A program made the position numbers and the translations under genes. A stretch of DNA of 64,000 nt from the NCBI GenBank assembly GCA_964429875.1, contig CAYSDL010000002.1, positions 5,801-69,800 on the forward strand, in the 5' to 3' direction. Position 1 is the stretch's first letter. Each line of letters begins with the position of its first letter. Shown here in pieces: positions 17,965 to 28,138 of the stretch. The notes under the pieces were generated by a model. That model was not told the DNA's origin. It made no database searches and saw nothing but the letters and a program-made list of their open reading frames with translations. Origin of the DNA: CAYSDL01 sp964429875 (GTDB lineage Bacteria; Fidelibacterota; Marinisomatia; SCGC-AAA003-L08; D37C17).

Positions 17965-19628
17965 AATTAATAGAATGTGTTCCAAATTTTAGTGAAGGTC
18001 GAGATGAAATAATTATAAACAAAATTATTGACTCTATTAAAACTGTTGAAAACATACATTTATTAGATGTGGATCCTGGAAAAACAACTAATCGAACCGT
18101 TGTAACATTTGTAGGAACACCAGAGTCTGTCTTGATTGCTGCATTTAATGGAATAAAAACTGCATCTAAACTTATTAATATGAAGATTCATAAAGGGGAG
18201 CATCCTCGTATGGGTGCTACTGATGTATGTCCATTAATACCCGTCTCGAATGTCACAATGAAAGAATGTATAAATTTATCACATAAATTAGCAAAAATGG
18301 TTTCTGATAAATTAAATATCCAAGTTTTCATGTATGAAAATTCAGCAAAACATAAAGATAGATCTAATCTATCAAATATTCGAAAAGGTGAATATGAAGG
18401 CATGGAAACAAAAGTTAATGATTCTTCATGGATTCCTGATTATGGAAATAATATACTATTTAATAAAAAATCAGGAGTGACTGCAATAGGTGCGAGAGAA
18501 TACTTAATTGCATATAATATTAATTTAAATACACAAAATAAAAAAATAGCAACTGATATAGCATTAGATATAAGAGAAGCTGGCAGAGCTAAAAGAGATA
18601 ATAATGGCAAAATACTTAGAGATAAAAGTGGATCAATAATTAAAAAACCAGGAAAACTAAAGTTTTGCAAAGCTGTAGGCTGGTATATTGATGAATATAA
18701 TATTGCACAAGTTTCAATAAATCTAACAAATTTCAAAAAAACTTCAATGCATAAAACATTTGAAGAAGTAAGAAGACAAGCAAGAAAAAGGGGGCTACGT
18801 GTTACTGGCAGTGAAGTTGTTGGATTATTGCCCAAAAAAGCACTAATTGATGCAGGAAACTATTACCTGTCTAAGCAAAATGAATCATTAGGAATCCCTG
18901 AAATTGACATTATAAAATTAGGTGTATCATCATTAGGTTTAAATGAAATAAATACATTTAAAATAAAAGAAAAATTAATTGAATATGTTATAGATAACAC
19001 TAATAATTTACCTGCATTAACAATTGATGATTTCATAAATGAGGTATCACGATCTAGCGCAACTCCTGGAGGAGGAAGCGTTGCTGCTTTAGTTGGTTCA
19101 TTAGGAGCTGCATTATCATCAATGGTTAGCAATTTAACTATAAACAAAAAAGGCTTTGAAAGATTCAATAAACTACACCAAATCAAATCTAAGCAATGCC
19201 AAGTACATAAAGATGAATTATTAAAATATGTTGATAAAGATACAAATGCATATAATGATGTTATTAATGCAATACGATTACCAAAAAAATCAAAAAAAGA
19301 AATCACGCATAGAAATAAAAAAATTTATGAAGCAAACATTAATGCGGCTCAAATACCATTAGAGATTCTAGAAAAATGCAACATCCTTATACATGAAACA
19401 TTATCAATTTCTGAAAACTGCAACCCTAATTCAATATCCGACATTGCTGTTGCTAATGATTTAATTTATGCTGCAGCAAAAGGAGCCTCTTATAACATTA
19501 TAATTAATTTATCTTTAGCAAATAAAAAAGATAAGGAGAGATATAGTAATAGTGTTGAATATTATATTAAACAGATAGAAGATGTCCATCTTAAAATATC
19601 AACCATCACAAATAACATACTATTTTAG
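17961..19628 (+). CDS. ftcD: Bifunctional glutamate formimidoyltransferase / formimidoyl-THF cyclodeaminase
   Basis: The 555-residue protein joins both activities, as in the animal enzyme. Residues 1-180 and 180-295 form the formiminotransferase (MKLIECVPNFSEGRDE; catalytic-type His81 in HKGEHPRMGATDVCPL). After a linker, about 345-545 is the helical cyclodeaminase with the SATPGGGSVAAL motif at 366-377. The enzyme moves the formimino group of histidine breakdown to tetrahydrofolate and then releases ammonia, giving 5,10-methenyl-THF. No hut genes are in the window. It begins inside the small membrane ORF stop and ends directly before mutL. Confidence 0.94.
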   Translation: MKLIECVPNFSEGRDEIIINKIIDSIKTVENIHLLDVDPGKTTNRTVVTFVGTPESVLIAAFNGIKTASKLINMKIHKGEHPRMGATDVCPLIPVSNVTMKECINLSHKLAKMVSDKLNIQVFMYENSAKHKDRSNLSNIRKGEYEGMETKVNDSSWIPDYGNNILFNKKSGVTAIGAREYLIAYNINLNTQNKKIATDIALDIREAGRAKRDNNGKILRDKSGSIIKKPGKLKFCKAVGWYIDEYNIAQVSINLTNFKKTSMHKTFEEVRRQARKRGLRVTGSEVVGLLPKKALIDAGNYYLSKQNESLGIPEIDIIKLGVSSLGLNEINTFKIKEKLIEYVIDNTNNLPALTIDDFINEVSRSSATPGGGSVAALVGSLGAALSSMVSNLTINKKGFERFNKLHQIKSKQCQVHKDELLKYVDKDTNAYNDVINAIRLPKKSKKEITHRNKKIYEANINAAQIPLEILEKCNILIHETLSISENCNPNSISDIAVANDLIYAAAKGASYNIIINLSLANKKDKERYSNSVEYYIKQIEDVHLKISTITNNILF

Positions 19629-21332
19629 ATGAAACAAATTATAAAAAAATTAAACTCAAAGCTTATTGATCAAATATCTGCAGGTGAAGTTGTAGATTGT
19701 CCAGAATCTGTTATTAAAGAATTAATTGATAATTCTATAGATGCTAAATCCACCATTATTAAAATACATCTAAAAAAAGCAGGGACCAGTGAAATCATTG
19801 TAAGAGATAATGGCATTGGTATGAATGATACAAACATTGTTAATTGCTTGGAAAGATTTGCTACAAGTAAAATATCAACACAATCAGATCTTAACAACAT
19901 TAAAACATTAGGCTTCCGAGGAGAAGCATTGCCAAGCATTTCATCAGTAAGTAAAATAATTATTAAATCTTCAGGTAATTCAATACAAAATTATTCAAAA
20001 AATAAAATGAAGATACTACCTTCAAATATTGAGACTGGGACAGAGATTACAGTCTCAAATATTTTTTATAATATACCTGCTCGGAAAAAATTTTTAAAAA
20101 GTGATAATTATGAACTAAGAAAAGTAATAAATACAATTAATAAATTTTGTATCGGTTATCCAGAAATATCGTTTTTATTAACACATAATAATAAAAAATT
20201 AATAAACGTTCAAAGTGAACCCTTAGATTCTAGAATAGTGTCTTTATTAGGAAAGGATTACAAAAAAAATCTCTTAAAAGTAGATTCAACGAAAGAAACA
20301 GTTTCTATTAATGGATATATTGGTAATCTATCTACAATAAAAAAACGAAAAGGCAACCAATTTTGCTATATTAATAATAGATATATAAATAATAACTTAA
20401 TAAATATTACAATACACAGTTGTTATAAACATCTTATAGAACGAGGAGAATATCCTTTTTCTGTACTTTTTTTAACAGTCCCAACAAATATGTTTGATGT
20501 GAATGTACACCCAAAAAAACTTGAAGTTAAATTCGACAATGAGTTAAAAATACAGTATTTAATCAAATCTGCAATTAGCACTATTTTAAAAAATAATTTA
20601 CTAAAAGTTACTCCAGACTTTTATATCAATAAATCAAAGGGGATACTTGAAAATGAATCCTTTGCATTTGCTCAATCTATTGATTCTAATAATGTGAATA
20701 ATAATTTTGAAGAACGTGCATCAGTACTTACTAGTGAAGATCATCGAAATAATGATGATAGCAATGAAATAGACAATGTTTGGCAGTTGCATAATAAATA
20801 TATAATAACAGAAATTAAATCTGGATTAGTAATAGTTGATCAACATGTAGCCCATGAAAGAGTATTATATGAAGAAGCAAAGATCGCATTAGATGGAGAA
20901 GGATTAAATTCACAAAAGATTTTATTTCCTCAAACATTGTCTTTTGAAACAGAAGAATTTACTTATCTTCTTGAACTATTGTTATACTTGGAGAAAATTG
21001 GTTTTGAGATTAGAAAGTTTGGTGAAAGGTCAGTCATTATTGAAGGAGTTCCATCAGAACTCTCACTTGGAAAAGAAAAAGAAATAATACAGGACATCCT
21101 TGAAAATTATATGGAAAGTAAAGAATTAAATTCGTCATTTATTGAATATATGGCAGCGACCTATGCATGCAAAGCAGCAGTTAAAGCAGGTGAAAGCTTA
21201 ACACAAATTGAATGTTTGGAACTCATAAATAAACTTTTCAACACAAATCATCCATATTATTGTCCACATGGCAGACCAATAATTGTAAACTTAACAATAG
21301 ATGAACTTGATAAACGATTTGAAAGACACTAA
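19629..21332 (+). CDS. mutL: DNA mismatch repair protein MutL (endonuclease type)
   Basis: The GHKL ATPase domain has SAGEVVDCPESVIKELIDNS, DNGIGM and the lid motif LGFRGEALPSIS. The C-terminal domain carries the metal-dependent nickase motif DQHVAHERVLYEE (Asp404 onward; Val replaces the usual Ala). TYACKAAVKAG and CPHGRP (about 545-550) complete the metal site. So it should nick DNA itself and not need MutH, as in most bacteria outside the gamma-proteobacteria. At 567 residues it is a little short, with a small linker. It starts immediately after the ftcD stop; mutS is not in the window. Confidence 0.96.
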   Translation: MKQIIKKLNSKLIDQISAGEVVDCPESVIKELIDNSIDAKSTIIKIHLKKAGTSEIIVRDNGIGMNDTNIVNCLERFATSKISTQSDLNNIKTLGFRGEALPSISSVSKIIIKSSGNSIQNYSKNKMKILPSNIETGTEITVSNIFYNIPARKKFLKSDNYELRKVINTINKFCIGYPEISFLLTHNNKKLINVQSEPLDSRIVSLLGKDYKKNLLKVDSTKETVSINGYIGNLSTIKKRKGNQFCYINNRYINNNLINITIHSCYKHLIERGEYPFSVLFLTVPTNMFDVNVHPKKLEVKFDNELKIQYLIKSAISTILKNNLLKVTPDFYINKSKGILENESFAFAQSIDSNNVNNNFEERASVLTSEDHRNNDDSNEIDNVWQLHNKYIITEIKSGLVIVDQHVAHERVLYEEAKIALDGEGLNSQKILFPQTLSFETEEFTYLLELLLYLEKIGFEIRKFGERSVIIEGVPSELSLGKEKEIIQDILENYMESKELNSSFIEYMAATYACKAAVKAGESLTQIECLELINKLFNTNHPYYCPHGRPIIVNLTIDELDKRFERH

Positions 21333-21370
21333 CCTTTATATTAAATTAGAATATACAAATAGGTTAAATA

Positions 21371-21997
21371 ATGAAAAATTATAAAAAATATATATTTACT
21401 GGTATTATGTCATTAATACCTATGATGATCACCTTTTGGATTATTCAATATTTATTTATTATCTTTTCTGTACCAGGAAAGGTGATCGTAAGCAAAATTT
21501 TTGATATTGCTTTTTTTAATAATGAATTATTTTTAAAATTACGTTACACTCTTGAATATGTCTTAGGTTTTGTATTAACAATACTGTTTTTATACTTTGT
21601 TGGTATAATTATTTCAAATGTATTAGGTAAACGTTTATATAAATTTTTCGAGAAGATCCTGCAACGGATACCATTAGTAAGTAAAATTTATACAACCGTG
21701 AAAAATGTGACGGAGACATTCACAAAACAGGATAGTAAAGCATTTGAAAAAGTTGTATTAATTCAATATCCAAGAGAAGACCTTTGGACATTAGCCATGG
21801 TAACAGGAGAATCAAAGGATCTACGTTCAATAGAATATTACAACTTATTTGTACCAACAACTCCAAATCCAACATCTGGTTATCTTATCATGATAAAAAA
21901 AAGTGATGCAATTGAAACTGATCTTTCTGTTGATGATGGACTTTCTATTATAATTTCAGGTGGCATGGTATCTCCTAAAATATTAAATATAAAATGA
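21371..21997 (+). CDS. DUF502 family membrane protein
   Basis: The 208-residue protein has two membrane segments near the start (FTGIMSLIPMMITFWIIQY at about 10-30 and a second at about 62-87). A soluble region follows with the family blocks RIPLVSKIYTTVKN and PTTPNPTSGYL. This pattern is the DUF502 family, found in many bacteria and plants (COV1-like) with no settled biochemical function. It overlaps the next gene by ATGA. Confidence 0.88.
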   Translation: MKNYKKYIFTGIMSLIPMMITFWIIQYLFIIFSVPGKVIVSKIFDIAFFNNELFLKLRYTLEYVLGFVLTILFLYFVGIIISNVLGKRLYKFFEKILQRIPLVSKIYTTVKNVTETFTKQDSKAFEKVVLIQYPREDLWTLAMVTGESKDLRSIEYYNLFVPTTPNPTSGYLIMIKKSDAIETDLSVDDGLSIIISGGMVSPKILNIK

Positions 21998-24144
21998 ATT
22001 TAAATGCAGATAAGTATAGAACAATTATTGAGAACCTCCATGAAGGAATAATTATACTCAATAAAAATTTCGAAATAATTTATTTAAATAATTTTATTCT
22101 TGAATTAATTGAACATACAGAAAGTCAAATGATAAATAAAAACTTTCTAGATTTTCTCGATGAAAAAAATAATGAATTATTAAAAAATAAATTAATTAGT
22201 AATGATTCTAATAATACATGTGATATTAAAATCTTATCTAATTCAAAAAGAAATATTTTTTTAAGAGTTTCAACAAGCTCATACATTGAAAACAATAATG
22301 ATAACTATATATGTGTGTGTGAAGATATATCTAATATACATAGAGATGAAGTTGTAAAATCCTGCATTTATAAAATATCTGAAGCAATACATGATGTTGA
22401 TGACTTACAAAGCTTATATAAAGAAATTCATTATATCATATCAGAAGTTACGAATACTAATAACTTCTATATTGCCTTAGTTGATTGGAAAACAGAAATT
22501 TTAACATTCCCATATTTTGTCGATGAAAAAGATTCCCAACCAAAACCTGCTAAATTAAAAAATGGTCTGACTGAATATGTCCTTAGAAGTGAACAATCTA
22601 TATTATTAAATGAAGACTTATATAAGAATCTTGTCAAACAAAAAGCTATAGATATAGTAGGCAGCCAATGTACTAATTGGCTAGGAGTCCCTTTAAAACT
22701 AACCAATGGTAAAACTATTGGTATGATTGGTATACAATCATATGATAAAAAAATAAAGTTTACTGAAGAAGATAAAAAAATACTACTTTTTGTTTCTGAT
22801 CAAGTTGCTATGGCTATTAAAAGAAAAATTGATGATATTCAGATACATAAACAAGCTCATTATGATCAATTAACTGGTTTAACAAATAAAGCTCTATTTC
22901 ATGATCGTTTAGAGCATGCTATTGAACATGCACGAAGACATGATGAAGTTTTAGCTGTAATGTTTATAGACTTAGATAATTTTAAATATGTTAATGATTC
23001 AATGGGTCATTCAGCTGGAGATAAACTGATTACTATTATAGCAAATAGACTAAAAGACTGTGTAAGAAAAGGAGATACAGTATCAAGATGGGGAGGTGAT
23101 GAATTTACTGTATTACTACCTTCTGTAAAAAGATTAAGCGGTATTTATAAATTATGTAATAGAATCTTAACAGAAAAATTTTCAAATATTGTTGTTGAAG
23201 GACAAGAACTAAGAATAACTGCGAGTATAGGGATATCTATTTTCCCTCAAGATGGAGACGACGCTGATAAGTTAATTAAAAATGCTGATGCTGCAATGTA
23301 TAAATCTAAAGAATTGGGTAAAAATCAGTACAATTTATATGAACCACAAATGAATGATAAAATATTAGAACGAATATCATTTGAAAATGGATTATTCAAA
23401 GCCATGCAAAATGAAGAATTTACTTTAGTTTATCAACCGCAAATTGAACTAAATAAAAATAAGATAATTGGTTTTGAAGCATTAGTTCGATGGGACTCTC
23501 CTGAAAAAGGTGTTCTTGCACCATATAAATTTATCCCTATAGCTGAAGAAACTAATCTTATTCTTCCTTTAGGTGAATGGATCATAAAAGAAGTATGTAA
23601 ATTAAATAAAGAATGGCATGATAGAGGACATAAAAACCTGACAGCAGCAGTAAACATATCTGCAAAACAATTTTATCAAAGTGATATTGTTCAAATAGTT
23701 AAAAAATCTATTGAAAAAAGTAAACTTGATCCAAATTATCTAGAATTAGAATTAACAGAGAGTATTATAATGGATGATGTAGATAAAGCTATAAAAATAT
23801 TTAATGAGCTTAAATCAATGGGTATTAAAATTTCTATCGATGATTTTGGAACTGGCTATTCATCCTTAAGCTACTTAAAACAATTTCCGATTGATTGTTT
23901 AAAAATAGACCAATCATTTATATCAAATCTTACCAAGGATAGCATCAATGATATAACTATTGCAAATCTAGTAATTGATCTAGGACATAAATTAGGGTTA
24001 CAGGTAATTGCCGAAGGAGTAGAAACTCAACAACAAATAGATTTTTTGAGCGAATATGCATGTGATAAAATACAAGGATATATAGTAAGTAAACCTTTAA
24101 ATAAACATGAATTTGAAAAATTGCTTGATAAAAAATATAACTAA
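21994..24144 (+). CDS. PAS-GAF-GGDEF-EAL cyclic-di-GMP signalling protein
   Basis: Domains in order: a PAS sensor (about 8-115), a GAF domain (about 130-280), a diguanylate cyclase domain with intact GGDEF at 367-371 and an inhibitory RxxD site (RKGD) five residues upstream, and a phosphodiesterase domain with EAL at 495-497, NISAKQF, ELTESIIMDD, DDFGTGYSSL and VIAEGVET. Both catalytic halves look complete, so it may make or break c-di-GMP depending on the signal. There is no membrane segment. The ATGA link to the DUF502 gene suggests one transcript. No PilZ receptor is seen nearby. Confidence 0.95.
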   Translation: MNLNADKYRTIIENLHEGIIILNKNFEIIYLNNFILELIEHTESQMINKNFLDFLDEKNNELLKNKLISNDSNNTCDIKILSNSKRNIFLRVSTSSYIENNNDNYICVCEDISNIHRDEVVKSCIYKISEAIHDVDDLQSLYKEIHYIISEVTNTNNFYIALVDWKTEILTFPYFVDEKDSQPKPAKLKNGLTEYVLRSEQSILLNEDLYKNLVKQKAIDIVGSQCTNWLGVPLKLTNGKTIGMIGIQSYDKKIKFTEEDKKILLFVSDQVAMAIKRKIDDIQIHKQAHYDQLTGLTNKALFHDRLEHAIEHARRHDEVLAVMFIDLDNFKYVNDSMGHSAGDKLITIIANRLKDCVRKGDTVSRWGGDEFTVLLPSVKRLSGIYKLCNRILTEKFSNIVVEGQELRITASIGISIFPQDGDDADKLIKNADAAMYKSKELGKNQYNLYEPQMNDKILERISFENGLFKAMQNEEFTLVYQPQIELNKNKIIGFEALVRWDSPEKGVLAPYKFIPIAEETNLILPLGEWIIKEVCKLNKEWHDRGHKNLTAAVNISAKQFYQSDIVQIVKKSIEKSKLDPNYLELELTESIIMDDVDKAIKIFNELKSMGIKISIDDFGTGYSSLSYLKQFPIDCLKIDQSFISNLTKDSINDITIANLVIDLGHKLGLQVIAEGVETQQQIDFLSEYACDKIQGYIVSKPLNKHEFEKLLDKKYN

Positions 24145-24152
24145 TACAAATA

Positions 24153-24644
24153 ATGAATAACTTAATCGAAAAAATAACACTATCTGATTATAATAACCTT
24201 TTCTATGCTTGTGCTATTATCTTGCTATCATGGATTCTTGGTCATTTTATTAAATATGTTACAACAACTAAATTATTAAATAATAATAATAACCCAGCAC
24301 TTATTCGATTATTAGGTAAGGCTATCAAAAATTTACTTTTGTTAATTGGAATTATTAGTGGTCTAGGAACTATAGGAATAGATATTTCAGCAATGGTTGC
24401 CGGGTTAGGCTTAACAGGATTTGCATTAGGATTTGCAATGAAGGACATATTATCAAACATGATATCAGGAATCTTAATATTATTATACCAACCTTTTTCA
24501 GTGGAAGATAATATTAAAGTTGATAAATTTGAAGGAAAAGTAACTGAGATCAACTTAAGATATACTTCAATAAAACAAAACGAAGAAATAATACTATTAC
24601 CTAATTCATTTATCTATTCAAAACCAATTGTTGTGAAAAAATAA
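24153..24644 (+). CDS. Short MscS-family mechanosensitive channel protein
   Basis: The 163-residue protein has two hydrophobic segments and then the MscS pore helix region (AMVAGLGLTGFALGFAMKD), followed by the beta domain (ILILLYQPFSVEDNIKV, ILLPNSFIYSKPI). It stops there, so the C-terminal alpha/beta vestibule of E. coli MscS (286 residues) is missing. Such short forms exist and could still be channels. The gene ends 4 bases from the convergent dusB end. No frameshift is visible at the end; the stop follows the natural end of the beta domain. Confidence 0.85.
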   Translation: MNNLIEKITLSDYNNLFYACAIILLSWILGHFIKYVTTTKLLNNNNNPALIRLLGKAIKNLLLLIGIISGLGTIGIDISAMVAGLGLTGFALGFAMKDILSNMISGILILLYQPFSVEDNIKVDKFEGKVTEINLRYTSIKQNEEIILLPNSFIYSKPIVVKK

Positions 24645-24648
24645 TTTT

Positions 24649-25632
24649 TTAAATTCTAATACTATCTAGTATTTTGTGCATATCTACAACGTTATCACAC
24701 ATCATTAATTCTCTTCTATAATTCGAAGAGTTGTGAAAACTTTTCAAGTAATAGTTAATATGTTTTTTTGAAAGATTTACACTAGCTATAGAAGATTTGT
24801 TTTTATCGAGCAAATCTATATGTGTCTTGCATGTCAATATAATATCTTCTAATGATGGTAATGTAATATCCTCTCCGTTTAACGATTCACTTATTTGTTT
24901 AAAAATCCATGGATTTCCCAATGCTCCTCTTCCTATCATAACTGCATCACACTTTGTATAATTTTTAATTTTATTATATGACTCAATGCTTGTTACATCT
25001 CCATTTCCTATAATAGGAATAGAAACATTTTTTTTTAAATCCTTAATTAAATCCCAATTTGAATGCCCAGTATACCCTTGCTTAGTTGTCCTTGCATGCA
25101 AAGTAATTGCTTTAATTCCAGCTTCTTCTAATATAGTGCCAGCCTCTAATGTAACAATACTGTTAGAATCCCAGCCTGATCTCATTTTAGCTGTTACAGG
25201 AATATTTGGTACAGCATCTACAACTGATGAGGATATCTCTTTCATTAATGATAGGTTTCTTAAAGCTGCTGATCCAGCTCCTCTTTTAGTTATTTTAGGG
25301 ACGGGACACCCAAAATTAATATCAATAATATCTGGTTTGTAATTATCATAAATAAATTTTGCTGATTTTGAAACTGTTAATGGACTATCGCCAAATATTT
25401 GAACTCCTATTGGTCTTTCTTCATCGGTAAATTTTATCATATTAAGTGTTTTTAAGTTTTTTCTGATTATACCTTCTGCGCTTACAAATTCTGTATATAC
25501 AACAGAGGCTCCCATTCTTTTATTTATAATTCTACATGGCATATCAGTCACGCCGGCCATTGGTGCTAAAAATAGAGGATTATTAATTTTTAAATTACCA
25601 AGATTCATCTTATTTAACTTATTTATACTCAT
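24649..25632 (-). CDS. dusB: tRNA-dihydrouridine synthase DusB
   Basis: The 327-residue flavoenzyme has the FMN-binding start LFLAPMAGVTDMPCR, the catalytic Cys in INFGCPVPKITKRGAGSA, the TAKMRSGWD segment, and HARTTKQGYTGHSNW with the phosphate-binding IGNGDV and MIGRGALGNPWIF blocks. It reduces uridines in the tRNA D-loop using NADPH. It is the only - strand gene in the first 40 kb. Its start is just 20 bases from the divergent yajC start, so any promoters must reach into the coding regions. Confidence 0.94.
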   Translation of the reverse strand: MSINKLNKMNLGNLKINNPLFLAPMAGVTDMPCRIINKRMGASVVYTEFVSAEGIIRKNLKTLNMIKFTDEERPIGVQIFGDSPLTVSKSAKFIYDNYKPDIIDINFGCPVPKITKRGAGSAALRNLSLMKEISSSVVDAVPNIPVTAKMRSGWDSNSIVTLEAGTILEEAGIKAITLHARTTKQGYTGHSNWDLIKDLKKNVSIPIIGNGDVTSIESYNKIKNYTKCDAVMIGRGALGNPWIFKQISESLNGEDITLPSLEDIILTCKTHIDLLDKNKSSIASVNLSKKHINYYLKSFHNSSNYRRELMMCDNVVDMHKILDSIRI

Positions 25633-25652
25633 TTATTTAATTAAATTATTGT

Positions 25653-25928
25653 ATGGAAATTTTACAACAAATGGGTTCATTACCAATATTTTTTCTTATG
25701 TTTATCATTATTTATTTTTTAATGATAAGGCCCAATTCTATACAACAAAAAAACCACACAAACTTATTAAATAATTTGAAAAAAGGTGATAAGATAATTA
25801 CACGTGGTGGAATAGTTGGCAAGATAGTTGACATTCAAGGGGCAAAAAAGGATAAACTAATTGTTAATGTTGGCGATAACACAAAAATCAATATTTTAAA
25901 ATCATATATCGTTTCACTTTCAGAGTAA
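25653..25928 (+). CDS. yajC: Preprotein translocase subunit YajC
   Basis: The 91-residue protein has one membrane helix (SLPIFFLMFIIIYFLMIRP) and then the YajC soluble block LKKGDKIITRGGIVGKIVDI. YajC associates with SecDF to help the Sec translocon. SecD and SecF are not downstream; fmt follows after 4 bases. Length and motif order are typical. Confidence 0.94.
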   Translation: MEILQQMGSLPIFFLMFIIIYFLMIRPNSIQQKNHTNLLNNLKKGDKIITRGGIVGKIVDIQGAKKDKLIVNVGDNTKINILKSYIVSLSE

Positions 25929-25932
25929 AGCT

Positions 25933-26850
25933 ATGAATATAATATTTTTTGGTAATGGTGATTTCTCATTAAAGTCACTAGAGTATTTACATGCTAGCAA
26001 ACTACATAATATTGTTTTAGCAGTAACAAATAAGGTGAAAAAACAAGGGAGAGGCCTTAAACAAACAAATACTCCTATTGCCAGATATTCAATTAATAAC
26101 AATATTAATCTTTATAAAACTAACAACATTAAAAACATTAAAAATATTGATATATTCAAAAAATATAATGCAGACATATTTGTTGTAATAGAGTATAAAA
26201 TATTACCAAAATACATTTTCAATATTCCAAAGTATGGTACTGTAAATATTCATGCGTCATTACTTCCAAAATATCGAGGGGCCGCTCCAATACAACGCTC
26301 AATTATGAATGGAGATACAACTTTAGGAGTCTCTTCATTTATTATTAATTCATCAGTAGATTCTGGAAAAATAATTGCTCAAGATAGTTGCTTTTATGAC
26401 GATTCTCTTACTTATGGAACAATATATAATGAATTGTCTGTTCTTGGTGCAAATCTACTTCTGTTATCATTAGATAGAATTAAGATGAATCAACCGATGC
26501 TAGATCAAAATAATGAACATGTTACACGAGCATCTAAGATAAGCAAAAAAGAATTAATAATATCTTTTAAGGATAGCTCTTTTAATATCCATAATAAGAT
26601 AAGAGCGTTAACTCCTCCAGGTCCATATGCTACAATTAATGGAAAAAAAGTTAAATTTACTAAAACGTACTATTCAAGTGATTGTCATAGTTTACATTTA
26701 GGTAAACATCAAATCATTGATAACAATATTTATATTGGCTGTTCTTCAGGAAGTCTTATAGTCAAAAAATTACAATTTGAAAGCAAAAAAGAAATCTCAT
26801 CAATTGATTTTTCAAATATGCAGCAATTCAAAAATATTAAATTTGAATAA
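25933..26850 (+). CDS. fmt: Methionyl-tRNA formyltransferase
   Basis: The 305-residue protein has the formyltransferase Rossmann start (IIFFGNGDFSLKSLEYL) and the central catalytic block NIHASLLPKYRGAAPIQ. SSFIINSSVDSGKII and a C-terminal OB-like domain with the IRALTPPGPYATI motif follow. It formylates initiator Met-tRNA using 10-formyl-THF. It lies between yajC and rsmB and overlaps rsmB by 8 bases if the TTG start at 26843 is used. The deformylase gene def, often adjacent, is not in the window. Confidence 0.94.
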   Translation: MNIIFFGNGDFSLKSLEYLHASKLHNIVLAVTNKVKKQGRGLKQTNTPIARYSINNNINLYKTNNIKNIKNIDIFKKYNADIFVVIEYKILPKYIFNIPKYGTVNIHASLLPKYRGAAPIQRSIMNGDTTLGVSSFIINSSVDSGKIIAQDSCFYDDSLTYGTIYNELSVLGANLLLLSLDRIKMNQPMLDQNNEHVTRASKISKKELIISFKDSSFNIHNKIRALTPPGPYATINGKKVKFTKTYYSSDCHSLHLGKHQIIDNNIYIGCSSGSLIVKKLQFESKKEISSIDFSNMQQFKNIKFE

Positions 26851-28138
26851 AGTAACATACAAGTCATCACGACATGTCGCTTATGATATTATCTTTGAAT
26901 TCTTTAGTAAAAAAATTCAATTAAAATCTATATCCTCAAAAATAATATCAAAATATGACTTTAAGAACAACGATAAAGCATTTATTAATGAGATCACTGT
27001 AGGGTCAATTAGATATTATCATTATATACTGTATCACATAAATGCATTTGTTAAAAATAAGAAAATTGATAAAAAATCATTGACAATATTACTTATGGGT
27101 ATTTATCAATTAAAATTTATGGATAGCGTCCCAGATTATGCCGCAATATCAACATCTGTTGATTTAGCAAAAGATAAAACAAAGAATAAATATAAATTTG
27201 TTAATGCTATACTAAGAAAAGTATCTACAAAAGATATAAATGTCGATATTCCTGAATATGTAAGTTTATCTTTTCCTAAATGGTTTTATGATCTAACATT
27301 AGATCAATTCAACAAAAATAAAACAATAAATATTCTTAATTTTTTTAATAAAAAACCTATCAATTGGATACGTATAAATGCTGAAAATAGAGTTGTTTTA
27401 GATAAACTTGGTGATAATGATATTAAATATCATGTTTTTGAAGATAATAATAATTATATCAAAATAAAATCAATATCAAATTTACTTATCCATGAATTAA
27501 TCAAATCTGGGAATCTTTACATACAATCTCCTGGCTCTTCATTTGTAGTTGATCTACTATCACCTGTTTCTGGAGAAAGCATTTTAGATGCTTGTGCTGC
27601 CCCTGGTGGAAAGCTTACTGATATACTAATTAGAACTTCTAACTCAAGCAAAATTTCTGCATTTGAAAGTGATCTAAATAGATACAAGTTAACTATTAAT
27701 AATCTAAAAAATATAAAAGCAGATGTTAATATTTTAAAAAATATTGATTTTTTAAAATATAATAATATTAAATTTGATAAAATATTACTTGATGTTCCAT
27801 GCAGTTCATCTGGAACTATTAGTAAAAATCCAGATATAAAGATTAGGAAAACATTGAAGAATTTTACTTATCTTAGACAAGTTCAAAAAAGTTTACTAGA
27901 AAAAGCATCGACTATCTTAAATAAAGGTGGCTGCATTGTATACAGTACATGTTCAATTTTTGATTGTGAAAACTGGGATATAATAAATTCATTTCTTTCC
28001 AAAAATAAGGAATTTAAAATAATAAATGCAAAAAAATATGTAGGACTTTCATATGTTGATAGACATGGAGCTTTAAATATTCTGCCTCATAAACATAAAT
28101 TAGATGGTATGTTTGCAGTACGATTAGAGTTTAAATGA
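26843..28138 (+). CDS. rsmB: 16S rRNA (cytosine-967-C5)-methyltransferase RsmB
   Basis: The protein has an N-terminal NusB-like helical domain and a C-terminal SAM-dependent RNA methyltransferase: DACAAPGGKLTDIL binds SAM, LLDVPCSSSGTISKNPD is motif IV, and VYSTCSIFDCEN holds the catalytic Cys. The frame is open back to 26777, but starting there would overlap fmt by 74 bases. TTG at 26843 gives the expected start (NKVTYKSSRHVAYDII) and an 8-base overlap, so I chose it. The downstream gene overlaps by ATGA. Confidence 0.9.
   Translation: MNKVTYKSSRHVAYDIIFEFFSKKIQLKSISSKIISKYDFKNNDKAFINEITVGSIRYYHYILYHINAFVKNKKIDKKSLTILLMGIYQLKFMDSVPDYAAISTSVDLAKDKTKNKYKFVNAILRKVSTKDINVDIPEYVSLSFPKWFYDLTLDQFNKNKTINILNFFNKKPINWIRINAENRVVLDKLGDNDIKYHVFEDNNNYIKIKSISNLLIHELIKSGNLYIQSPGSSFVVDLLSPVSGESILDACAAPGGKLTDILIRTSNSSKISAFESDLNRYKLTINNLKNIKADVNILKNIDFLKYNNIKFDKILLDVPCSSSGTISKNPDIKIRKTLKNFTYLRQVQKSLLEKASTILNKGGCIVYSTCSIFDCENWDIINSFLSKNKEFKIINAKKYVGLSYVDRHGALNILPHKHKLDGMFAVRLEFK

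Noticed and set aside
18863..19306. Open frame of 147 codons on the - strand opposite ftcD
   Set aside because: It is fully inside a well-conserved enzyme gene, has no recognisable domain or ribosome site, and is explained by codon bias of the sense strand.
24636..24650. Bidirectional terminator between the mscS-like gene and dusB
   Set aside because: AAAAAATAATTTTTT is an A/T-only stem with a 3-base loop, too weak to separate from background in this AT-rich DNA.
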